Below, piece after piece: positions 57,974-64,000 of a stretch of 64,000 nt of DNA. The position numbers and the translations under genes were made by a program. Origin of the DNA: Pseudorhodobacter turbinis (GTDB lineage Bacteria > Pseudomonadota > Alphaproteobacteria > Rhodobacterales > Rhodobacteraceae); NCBI RefSeq assembly GCF_005234135.1, contig NZ_CP039964.1, forward strand, positions 806,001 through 870,000, written 5' to 3'. Numbering within the stretch: the first letter of the stretch is position 1; the number at the start of each line of letters is the position of its first letter. The notes below the pieces were generated by a model. That model saw only the letters and a program-made list of their open reading frames with translations, did not search any database and was not told the DNA's origin.

Positions 57974-58114
57974 GTTCCAAAAACCCTCGTTTTTGGCACA
58001 GGCAAAAACCACGCCGATCTACGCTGCCAAAAACCCCGTTCAAAACCCATGTGGTTGTTGGAGGTTTTTGGAAACTTTCATGATAACGGACATTCGTGCA
58101 ATGCGCGGCATCGG
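57974..58114 (+). repeat. ~140-bp repeat, copy P (inverted relative to 59409-59549)
   Basis: Shared blocks in order with the reverse complement of 59409-59549: AAACCCTCGTTTT, CAAAAACCACnCC, GCTGnCAAAAACCCC, TTCAAAACCCA, GTTGTTGnAGG, TGATAnCGGnC and GCGGCATCGG. The first block includes the hairpin CCAAAAAC-CCTC-GTTTTTGG (57977-57996). It lies upstream of the integrase fragment at 58433. Confidence 0.8.
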
Positions 58115-58274
58115 ACACAAAGGGCCGATCACGTCGCTCGACGCCATGTGCGGCAATCTTTCCTTGCGCCCGGCTGGTCGGTCCCGTTATGCTCTGTGGG
58201 TGATACACAAGACCAAACCAAGCCCAGTTTCCGACCGAAATTAACTGTTATATTTCGACAAGATACGCGCCAAA

Positions 58275-58302
58275 GGCTCCGGCCCCTACCGCCGCCGGAG
58301 CC
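58275..58302. terminator. Hairpin GGCTCCGGC-N10-GCCGGAGCC
   Basis: A perfect 9-bp stem with a 10-base loop, then AAAATC. There is no T tract on the plus strand; on the minus strand the preceding TTTGGC is also weak. It could be a terminator or a structural part of the integrase upstream region. Confidence 0.5.
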
Positions 58303-58432
58303 AAAATCATCCAACGATTTGATGGTATTGGTAAAATCACTCTTTCAGGGGTGATTTTTGTGTGGGTGTGATACGTATCACATCCCGAACACCCGAAGCC
58401 GGGTTCCGGTCCGCCTCCTTTGAGGGGCTACC

Positions 58433-58930
58433 ATGGGACGACAATCCAATCTTTACCGCCGCGGTGCGAGCTATGTCTGGCGCAGGCGTCTGCCTGCCCG
58501 TCTTGGCGGCACGATCTTGCAAATCAGCCTGCGCACGAATGACCCGCTGCTCGCGCGTCGGCTCGGTGCAAGCGTCACCGCCGAAAGCTATCATGTCTTT
58601 GAACATATGACCGCTCATGGCCTGTCGCGCGAGGATGCGCGGGCATGTCTGGAACGCATTATCACCGGCGAGACGCGCAATCACGCCATTTTACAGCCGG
58701 AGCCGCGCAGGCGGGCCGATACCAAGCGCCCAATCGCCACGCCTCCGGTCGATAGCACATCTGTCAACGCCTACGATCCGGCATGGTCGGCGCTGGTGGA
58801 ACGGTTCGCGGCGCTCAAGGCCCAGCAGAAGATCAGCGACCAAACCATCGCCCAGATGGGCAAGGTGTTCCAGCTGTTTGCCGAAGTAACCGGCATCACC
58901 GACATCCGCAATCTGCGCCAAAACGAGCGG
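58433..58930 (+). pseudogene. Tyrosine integrase, N-terminal fragment (DUF6538 type)
   Basis: Begins MGRQSNLYRRGASYVWRRRL, the DUF6538 type start, and continues through a core-binding region (WSALVERFAALKAQQKISDQT, then VTGITDIRNLRQNE). At about 58.92 kb it runs into the 3'-truncated minus-strand integrase, so the catalytic domain is lost. The plus-strand frame continues to 59062 only by chance. Confidence 0.85.
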
Positions 58931-59297
58931 GCCAAAGATATTCAGATCCGACCATCAACGGATCTTCGATCCACTTCGCCACCGAGGCGCGGGTGCCTTC
59001 GGAAATCTCGAACCGCACCGGTTTTTGGGTTTTACTTTGCAGCACTGATGCCCGTTCTTTGATCTGTCCGGACGCCATGACATTGACGACTTTCATCCGG
59101 ACAAGGTCACAACCGCGCAGCTTGCTGTCGATTGCCATATTGAAAAGAGCCAGATCGCGATGGTTCTCGGCCAGTTCCAGCCTGACACGGATCGCCCAGA
59201 CATGTTTGGGTTTCAACGGTCGTTTCTGACCAACGATGCGACCCTTATTCCAAGCGGGGCGAAGTGCGCGAATGGCAGGTAAATTTGGTGTTTGCAT
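58930..59297 (-). pseudogene. Second tyrosine integrase, N-terminal two thirds
   Basis: The minus-strand frame from ATG 59297 (MQTPNLPAIRALRPAWNKG) matches the small (about 200-residue) tyrosine recombinases common in proteobacterial mobile DNA: LKPKHVWAIRVRLELAENHR, MAIDSKLRGCDLV (Arg), VMASGQIKERASVLQSKT (Lys). It stops matching after SEYLWPARF, so the HxLR and Tyr end is missing. It meets the plus-strand integrase fragment tail to tail. Confidence 0.88.
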
Positions 59298-59408
59298 GAC
59301 AGTTCCTCCGATCCGCCATGCCCTCCCACATCGACAACCCGACGTTGACACTGCATCATATCATGAAATGCTGCGCTGCATCCGAGGTCGGCTCCGAGCC
59401 CAGACACA

Positions 59409-59549
59409 CCGATGCCGCGTTGTGCGCTAACGGCCGCTATCAGGGGCCCCAAAAAAAACCTTCAACAACTGACTGGGTTTTGAAAGGGGTTTTTGACAGC
59501 CTGAGTTGGGGGTGGTTTGCGGGTGTGTCAAAACGAGGGTTTGTTGACC
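59409..59549 (-). repeat. ~140-bp repeat, copy M (inverted relative to 57974-58114)
   Basis: Read on the minus strand it shares ordered blocks with copy P, about three quarters identical by eye. It lies upstream of the minus-strand integrase fragment (start 59297), so each integrase fragment is preceded by the repeat in the same relative orientation. Confidence 0.8.
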
Positions 59550-59631
59550 GTTTCTGCAACAGCACTCATCTTCGAAAGTAAAACGGGCAGCCGAAGCCGC
59601 CCGTGTCTTCTCAAGAATCATGATCGCTAAG

Positions 59632-60249
59632 TCAGGCCGCTTTACGTTTGCGCATGAACGCCAACCCACCAAGACCCGCGAACAGCAGCAAGGAAGACGC
59701 CGGAAGTGGGACAGGTGAAGGCGCGGTTCCAAGAACTTCGAGGCGAGCACTTGAGATTGTGATCGACGGATTGTTAGGGCCGAAACCGAAAGAAGCAGCG
59801 CTATTCTCGGCCAGCCAGACCGTGAAAATTCCCGAGCTAACGGATTGTGCGAATGCATTGACGCTACCGCCGTCGGTGGATGCGTCAATGTCGAACGACA
59901 AAAATCCATCACCGGAGATGGCGGCGAAATAGTCGTCTACGGCATTGGCTGTTCCGGAACCAGGCATCCCGCCTTGAACACGGATCTCCCAATCTTCGGT
60001 ATCACCCCATCCGCTCTCGTTTCTGGCACCGCTGACGTTAAGTGTCAGGCGGAAGCTGTCGATGACAGAACCAGCAGCAATGCCACTGCCGTAGGCAAAC
60101 GATTCATTGAAGTCGTTGTTATTATCAAAGAACGTCGTGCTGCCGCTAATGCTGCTAGGCGTCAGCGTCATGTCAGAAAGCGTCGCGGCGGAAGCTACGG
60201 AAGCAGTTACTGCCAAGCCCCCGGCCAATATAAATGTCGTCAGCTTCAT
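59632..60249 (-). CDS. VPLPA-CTERM sorting domain-containing exported protein
   Basis: A 205-residue secreted protein. A signal peptide (FILAGGLAVTASVASA) is cut before ATLSD; the mature part is Ser/Gly/Asp-rich and predicted beta; the C-terminus is VPLPASSLLLFAGLGG followed by FMRKRK, the VPLPA-CTERM signal (motif, membrane helix, basic cluster). Such signals are thought to be processed by an exosortase-type system in organisms making exopolysaccharide. No exosortase gene is in the window. Codon use is less GC-rich than in the core genes. Confidence 0.88.
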   Translation of the reverse strand: MKLTTFILAGGLAVTASVASAATLSDMTLTPSSISGSTTFFDNNNDFNESFAYGSGIAAGSVIDSFRLTLNVSGARNESGWGDTEDWEIRVQGGMPGSGTANAVDDYFAAISGDGFLSFDIDASTDGGSVNAFAQSVSSGIFTVWLAENSAASFGFGPNNPSITISSARLEVLGTAPSPVPLPASSLLLFAGLGGLAFMRKRKAA

Positions 60250-60736
60250 AAATATCTCCTGTAATAATTTAATCTATAATTAAACTAAGATAATACAGTA
60301 AAACAACCCGATCAAGCCTCAAGCGTGAGTGCTGTCAAATTCATGTGCATTTTTATTCTATAGATAATTCTGCAGAGTCACCTTCGCTTAGCTATTCCAA
60401 CTAAACGCCATCGAGCAGGCCCGTGCATTTTCAATAGCAACGATGAGGCGAAGAGTATCGACGTTAGATCAAAACCATAACTCTAATTTCGGATCGAGCT
60501 AAGTATCTACACCACACGCTCCAAAAATAGCTGTTTTTGAATTGGTAAAATTGCGGTCGATCTGATACCATTTTTCACGAGATCCGCCGTTGGCGCAGTC
60601 GTTGCGAATGGGCGCTCTGTCCGCACACGCGACCTTTACCTTCTACTCGGCGACATTTGGGGGCCGAGCGCAGCGAACGGCAAGAACGAGCCCAAAGTGC
60701 CGACACTCACTTGCAACGAGAGTGTCGGATTCCAGC
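60250..60736. other. Intergenic region upstream of the VPLPA-CTERM gene
   Basis: The first 100 bases are AT-rich and should hold the promoter of the VPLPA-CTERM gene; a GGAGATAT ribosome site lies just before its ATG. The part at 60.58-60.73 kb (GCGAATGGGCGCTC, GTCCGCACACGCGACC) resembles the intergenic repeat sequences elsewhere in this region. No gene was recognised. Confidence 0.5.
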
Positions 60737-61234
60737 TCAAGAGTATGCACCGTTAGAGTATGTCAGCTCATAGCTGTGACTGTAGAGTTCAAAGACGATC
60801 CCAAAGGGGTCTTCGACGTAAACCATGCGATATGGTTTCTCATCGGGAAAATATTCGCGAACGGGCATGCGTTGCTTGCCGCCAGCCGCGACGATTTTTG
60901 CCAGTAGATCCTCAAGATTCGGATCCTGAATAGCAAAGTGAAACGTGCCGTGTTGTCTGAAGTTAAGGTTATCATCCGGTGCCTTATGCCCTTCAAATTC
61001 GAACAGCTCAAACCCGATACGATCAGCCGTTGCTAAGTGCGCGATGCGCATGCGCCCCCAACCTTTGCCAAAAACATCTGAACACATCTGGCCAATGTCG
61101 CTGTCGTCTTCGATAATGACCGTAGGTTCCATGATGACATAAAAGCCAAGAACGTCGCCGTAGAATTTTATCGCCTGGTCCAAATCTGGAACAGACAAAC
61201 CGATATGAGAGAATGAGCGTGGTGTCGGTTGCAT
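60737..61234 (-). CDS. VOC family (glyoxalase/dioxygenase superfamily) protein
   Basis: A 165-residue protein with two beta-alpha-beta-beta-beta modules: FSHIGLSVPDLDQAIKFYGDVLGFYVI and, later, GTFHFAIQDPNLEDLLAKI with YVEDPFGIVFELYSHSYE at the end. The metal-ligand positions His (SHIGL), His (TFHFA) and Glu (FELYS) are present. Its substrate is unknown; family members include glyoxalases, dioxygenases and resistance proteins. ATG 61234 follows AAGGAAAG. It is divergent from the LysR gene. Confidence 0.88.
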   Translation of the reverse strand: MQPTPRSFSHIGLSVPDLDQAIKFYGDVLGFYVIMEPTVIIEDDSDIGQMCSDVFGKGWGRMRIAHLATADRIGFELFEFEGHKAPDDNLNFRQHGTFHFAIQDPNLEDLLAKIVAAGGKQRMPVREYFPDEKPYRMVYVEDPFGIVFELYSHSYELTYSNGAYS

Positions 61235-61294
61235 GGTCTTTCCTTTCAAGAGTGTTGAAAGAGAATTAGATGGACTGAACCCGAATTAAAAATT

Positions 61295-61309
61295 ATCATT
61301 TTGCATGAT
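61295..61309. promoter_or_regulatory. Candidate LysR operator between VOC gene and lysR
   Basis: ATCAT-TTTGC-ATGAT is a perfect palindrome fitting the LysR T-N11-A pattern, with a wider ATTAT...ATAAT symmetry around it. It lies 23 bases before the lysR ATG and about 60 bases from the divergent VOC gene start. Confidence 0.6.
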
Positions 61310-61332
61310 GTTCATAATTTTATGAGGCGCCC

Positions 61333-62223
61333 ATGCTAAACGCCACGTGGTTGGAGACCTTCACGACGCTGTGCGAAGTCGGACATTTTACACGGACGGC
61401 GGAGCAGTCGGGGATGACCCAGCCTGGTGTTTCGCAGCATCTGAACAAACTGGCGTCCCAAGTCGGAAAACCGCTGATATCAAAGGATGGAAAGTCCTTC
61501 ACGCTCACCCCCGCTGGTGAAGCCGTGCTGGCCATCGGCCTTGCGCGACGTCAGCAAGAGCGCGACCTGCATGATACCATCAGTTTTGATGATCCAGACG
61601 TGGGTGAAATCAGCATAGGGTGTTCCGGCAGCTTTGCCATGTGGCTCTATCCGCATATTCTTGATCGGATGCATCACGCGCCAGAGCTTGTGATCAGTGT
61701 TACGGCTGCTCCACATATGAGCATCGTGACATCCGTTCTGAATGGAAAGTTTGATCTGGGGGTTGTCGCTGAACCAATCAGCCACCCCCGATTGGATGCA
61801 ATTGAATTGGCCAGAGAAGAACTGTGTTTGATTGTTCCGCGATCCTTTGCCGGACAGAATTTTGATCTCCATCTGTTGAACGAGCTGAGCTTCGTCGCGC
61901 ACCCAGATGGGTATGCATATGCAGACGATCTTTTTTTTCTGAACTTTCCAAAAGACTACAAAGGCTCTGATCGCTTAAGGGTAAGGACTTTCGTCAACCA
62001 GATCGGCCAGATACCAATTCCAGTTGCAGAGGGGCTTGGATACACGATATTGCCAAAATCCGGCGTGGATGCCTTTGCCAGAAAGCAGGAGTTGGCAATC
62101 ATTCGACTTCCGAAACAGCGATACCAAGATCTGTGGGTAATTTCCCGCAAGGGACGAAGCGAAATCGCGCGTGTTGCTGCGCTAAGCTCTTTCATCAGCA
62201 GCGCGGCAGCAGCTTTGAGGTAA
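61333..62223 (+). CDS. LysR family transcriptional regulator
   Basis: A 296-residue LysR regulator. The N-terminal winged helix is WLETFTTLCEVGHFTRTAEQSGMTQPGVSQHLNKLASQVGKPL; the LysR substrate-binding domain follows (ISIGCSGSFAMWLYPHILDR, LGVVAEPISHPRLDAIELA). It is divergent from the VOC gene with 98 bases between them and a palindrome in the gap, so it probably controls that gene. The effector is unknown. Confidence 0.93.
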   Translation: MLNATWLETFTTLCEVGHFTRTAEQSGMTQPGVSQHLNKLASQVGKPLISKDGKSFTLTPAGEAVLAIGLARRQQERDLHDTISFDDPDVGEISIGCSGSFAMWLYPHILDRMHHAPELVISVTAAPHMSIVTSVLNGKFDLGVVAEPISHPRLDAIELAREELCLIVPRSFAGQNFDLHLLNELSFVAHPDGYAYADDLFFLNFPKDYKGSDRLRVRTFVNQIGQIPIPVAEGLGYTILPKSGVDAFARKQELAIIRLPKQRYQDLWVISRKGRSEIARVAALSSFISSAAAALR

Positions 62224-62333
62224 CGCGTCTTGAAAAGTTGAACGCATTTGGCATCAGCAGGAACAAATACCTGACGTTCCGATTACAGAACTGAACGGCA
62301 GTTTTGTCCGCAGACCGACGTTCTGGCCGACAA

Positions 62334-62352
62334 AATGCTGCACGATCCACGA
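62334..62352 (+). repeat. Short direct repeat flanking map, copy 1
   Basis: AATGCTGCACGATCCACGA; a copy with two mismatches (AATGCTGCACGATGCACCA) is at 63284-63302. They lie on either side of the methionine aminopeptidase gene. Confidence 0.7.
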
Positions 62353-62447
62353 ATGTCTCCTTCAACGGACCGCACCGCAGCATAGTTAGGTGGTGGCCAA
62401 CGGCAGCAATGGGCCGAGCACGCTTCACTCGCCGGCGAACACCGCGA

Positions 62448-63197
62448 TCATCCTGGCAGAGTAATGACAATCGCCCCACGATCCGTCGCGACAACCGTAT
62501 GTTCAAACTGGACGACAGGCGCAGTCGGCTCGCTGTATAGCGTCCACCCGTCCTCACCATCTGTTGCCCAGAGGCCGCCTTTGGACAGGAATGGCTCGAC
62601 AGTCAGCACCAGGCCTTTGTCAATTCTCCGCTTGTCCCCGCGCGTGGGCCACGTTGCGATTTCATCGGGATATTCGTGGAGCGATCGGCCCACACCATGA
62701 CTCGCCAGGTTCTGGATCAGAGTATAGCCGCGATCCGACGCGAACTTGCCAACAGCTTTGCCAATGCCGGAGATTGGCCTGTTGCTGCCGACCTGGTTGA
62801 TGCCAATTTCCATGGCACGTTTGCCATCCTTGCATAGGCGTTCCAGCGACGGTTTCACCGCTCCAATCCGAAATGTCGCGCCGTTGTCAGCGAAGAAGCC
62901 ATTCTTCGACGCCGATACGTCAATATTGACCAGATCTCCGGCGCTGATGACCCGCTCGCCGGGAATGCCATGGGCGATTTCTTCGTTTACACTGATGCAA
63001 GTCGCGCCCGGAAAGTTATACACTGACTGAGGAGCCGAGACGGCCCCCTCAAGATCCAACAACGCGCGGCCAATCTCGTCGAGCTCGCTAGTGGTGATAC
63101 CAGGCTCGATCGACTTGGCCATCATGTGCATCGTGTTCGCGACGATGCGGCCGATTTCTTTCAGGCCATCCAGTTCATCTTCGCGCGTGATCGTCAT
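62448..63197 (-). CDS. map: Type I methionine aminopeptidase (accessory copy)
   Basis: MetAP removes N-terminal Met. The 249-residue enzyme has INVDVSASKNGFF-type metal residues (NIDVSA, Asp) with the second Asp in FADNGATF, His in SHGVGRSLHEYP, Glu in TVEPFLSKGG and Glu in VVQFEHTVVAT. All five metal ligands appear present. It lies inside accessory DNA, so it is probably a second copy besides a housekeeping gene elsewhere. Two short direct repeats flank it. Confidence 0.92.
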   Translation of the reverse strand: MTITREDELDGLKEIGRIVANTMHMMAKSIEPGITTSELDEIGRALLDLEGAVSAPQSVYNFPGATCISVNEEIAHGIPGERVISAGDLVNIDVSASKNGFFADNGATFRIGAVKPSLERLCKDGKRAMEIGINQVGSNRPISGIGKAVGKFASDRGYTLIQNLASHGVGRSLHEYPDEIATWPTRGDKRRIDKGLVLTVEPFLSKGGLWATDGEDGWTLYSEPTAPVVQFEHTVVATDRGAIVITLPG

Positions 63198-63283
63198 GGG
63201 GCGTCCTTGGAGTGATTGACATATCCAGCATTATAAATACGAGTTTCCAGAATGTCTCGCACTGCGGTCATCACCATCATTAT

Positions 63284-63302
63284 AATGCTGCACGATGCAC
63301 CA
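63284..63302 (+). repeat. Short direct repeat flanking map, copy 2
   Basis: AATGCTGCACGATGCACCA, 17 of 19 bases shared with 62334-62352. The remaining 63198-63482 gap also contains GAATGTCCGTTG (63.35 kb), similar to other intergenic motifs here. No gene was seen in this gap. Confidence 0.7.
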
Positions 63303-63482
63303 GTGGCCGCTTTGATGTAGCGGCACTGCAGCGCAGACCTCTGCTTCGAATGTCCGTTGAGGGCCGTTCGTGATATCTGACAAGCCATCGTGACCTTGCA
63401 GCCTAATCACTCGCAAGCTCGAAAGGCTCATCACGGCAAGGGCGATTAGATCGCGGCGCGTCGATGCTCTGCATTTAGGGCT

Positions 63483-63785
63483 TCAATCCGCAGGATCGGT
63501 CGCCTTGTGCCGCGAGCGGCTGAAATTGTTAAACAGCTCGCTTTCATCGGCTTCCCGCATCGCGATTTGGAACAGCTCATCGGGCGCCATGTTGAGCGCC
63601 CTTGCCAAGGCAATAAGCTCAATCACGTCGATCCGGCGCTGCCCGCTCTCAATATTCGCGACCGTCGCAGGCAAACACCCTAACCTAGCGGCAAGATCAC
63701 GCTGGGTGATGCCGAGCGCATGACGCCCATCGACCAAGGCTTGGACCAAGGCTTTGAAGCCGGAAGTTCTAATCGTATTTGCCAT
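63483..63785 (-). CDS. XRE-family helix-turn-helix regulator
   Basis: A 100-residue HTH_3 protein: LVQALVDGRHALGITQRDLAARLGCLPATVANIESGQRRIDVIELIALARALN is the complete XRE domain (in pieces), followed by a short helical tail (ELFQIAMREADESEL). ATG 63785 gives MANTIRTSGF; the frame is open for 47 codons upstream but that part is not family-like. It is divergent from the partial gene at 63842, which it may regulate. Confidence 0.85.
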   Translation of the reverse strand: MANTIRTSGFKALVQALVDGRHALGITQRDLAARLGCLPATVANIESGQRRIDVIELIALARALNMAPDELFQIAMREADESELFNNFSRSRHKATDPAD

Positions 63786-63841
63786 GATCGCCCACTTGTC
63801 TCTTGACAGGCGATACATCAAAACTATTCTGCTCAAAAAAA

Positions 63842-64000
63842 ATGAGCAAGATAATGGAAACAGAAATGACAGCCTCACCCCCCGCAGGTTTCTTGATAAC
63901 GGCAGACGAGATCGCCCAGAACGCATGGGCCGCGTCCGTTAAGGCTTCGGTTGTCGATCCCCTTGAGGCCGAGCTTCTGTTTGGGGCCTTAAAGCATCCG
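63842..64000 (+). CDS. Hypothetical protein, N-terminal part (3' end outside window)
   Basis: A frame open from ATG 63842 to the last base (53 codons): MSKIMETEMTASPP then AGFLITADEIAQNAWAAS, with a helical VVDPLEAELLFGALKHP. No stop is reached, so the gene continues beyond the window. A later ATG at 63866 is another possible start. The family is not recognised. It is divergent from the XRE gene with 56 bases between the starts. Confidence 0.5.
   Translation, partial: MSKIMETEMTASPPAGFLITADEIAQNAWAASVKASVVDPLEAELLFGALKHP

Larger units (their letters stand above)
57952..58432. other. Repeat-rich intergenic region before a truncated integrase
   Basis: It holds a ~140-bp repeat (57974-58114) that recurs inverted at 59409-59549, and a 9-bp perfect hairpin at 58275-58302. 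A GTGATTTTTGTGTGGGTGTG stretch follows just before the integrase. No gene was recognised. Confidence 0.6.

Noticed and set aside
58896..59062. Extension of both integrase frames across their junction as real coding sequence
   Set aside because: The translations beyond about 58.93 kb on each strand lose all family similarity; they are open only by chance across the recombination junction.
60737..61234. Bleomycin or fosfomycin resistance protein
   Set aside because: The VOC fold alone does not show this; no resistance-specific residues or context could be recognised.
38623..64000. Right attachment site (second copy of the tRNA-Ser 3' end)
   Set aside because: Reading through the accessory region I found no convincing second copy of GGTTCGAATCCCTGTCTC or of TCTCTCCGCCA in this window.

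Overview
The window reads as a chromosomal segment of a marine or roseobacter-type alphaproteobacterium (Rhodobacteraceae). The evidence is a LexA box of the alphaproteobacterial GAAC-N7-GAAC type upstream of lexA, several TRAP transporters, the rplU-rpmA-GNAT-obg-proB gene order, a long K/A-rich tail on bL21, an opgG-opgH-opgC cluster, a VPLPA-CTERM protein, and GC-rich codon use. No rRNA, plasmid replication gene or CRISPR array was seen.

Region 1 (1-38.7 kb) is dense, ordered core genome. It starts in trpC, followed by overlapping moaC and moeA, then lexA with its own SOS box, comEC, gltX, gltA, a PaaI-type thioesterase and a DUF2235 hydrolase. A two-component system (dctB-dctD) sits before a TAXI-type TRAP transporter and probably regulates it. 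The opgG-small ORF-opgH-opgC chain (minus strand) makes osmoregulated periplasmic glucans. Next is a divergent catabolic locus: TRAP dctPQM plus an SDR on one strand, and a GntR regulator, a 3-hydroxyacyl-CoA-dehydrogenase-like enzyme and a beta-keto acid cleavage enzyme on the other. ProA and proB are separated by an opposite-strand Mla/MCE lipid-transport operon (permease-ATPase-MCE-lipoprotein). The core stretch ends with obg, rpmA, rplU, a DUF2059 protein and a tRNA-Ser(CGA).

Region 2 (38.7-64 kb) is accessory DNA that begins directly after the tRNA-Ser with a tyrosine integrase. It is a patchwork of insertion sequences: an IS91-type element with a companion recombinase, two IS3-family elements, a decayed IS256, two near-identical IS481 copies, an IS110 and an IS5 remnant. 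Integrase fragments, short dispersed repeats and small cargo groups lie among them. One cargo group is an SDR, a carboxymuconolactone-decarboxylase-like gene split by an IS3 element with a clear 3-bp duplication, a DUF1348 gene and a TetR regulator with two tandem operators. Others are a formylglycine-generating-enzyme-like protein beside a possible curli (csgE) remnant, an unknown 118-residue protein, a VPLPA-CTERM protein, a VOC protein with a divergent LysR, an extra methionine aminopeptidase, and an XRE regulator divergent from a gene that leaves the window. The right end of the island (attR) was not found, so the window may end inside it.

The observations most worth checking are: the beta-keto acid cleavage locus of unknown substrate; a DctD whose sigma-54 contact motif reads GAFPGA; a coupled 56-residue ORF between opgG and opgH; the tandem TetR operators; the dispersed 59-bp repeat and the ~140-bp inverted repeats that precede two truncated integrases; and the IS481 copies whose transposase stop codon lies outside the element.
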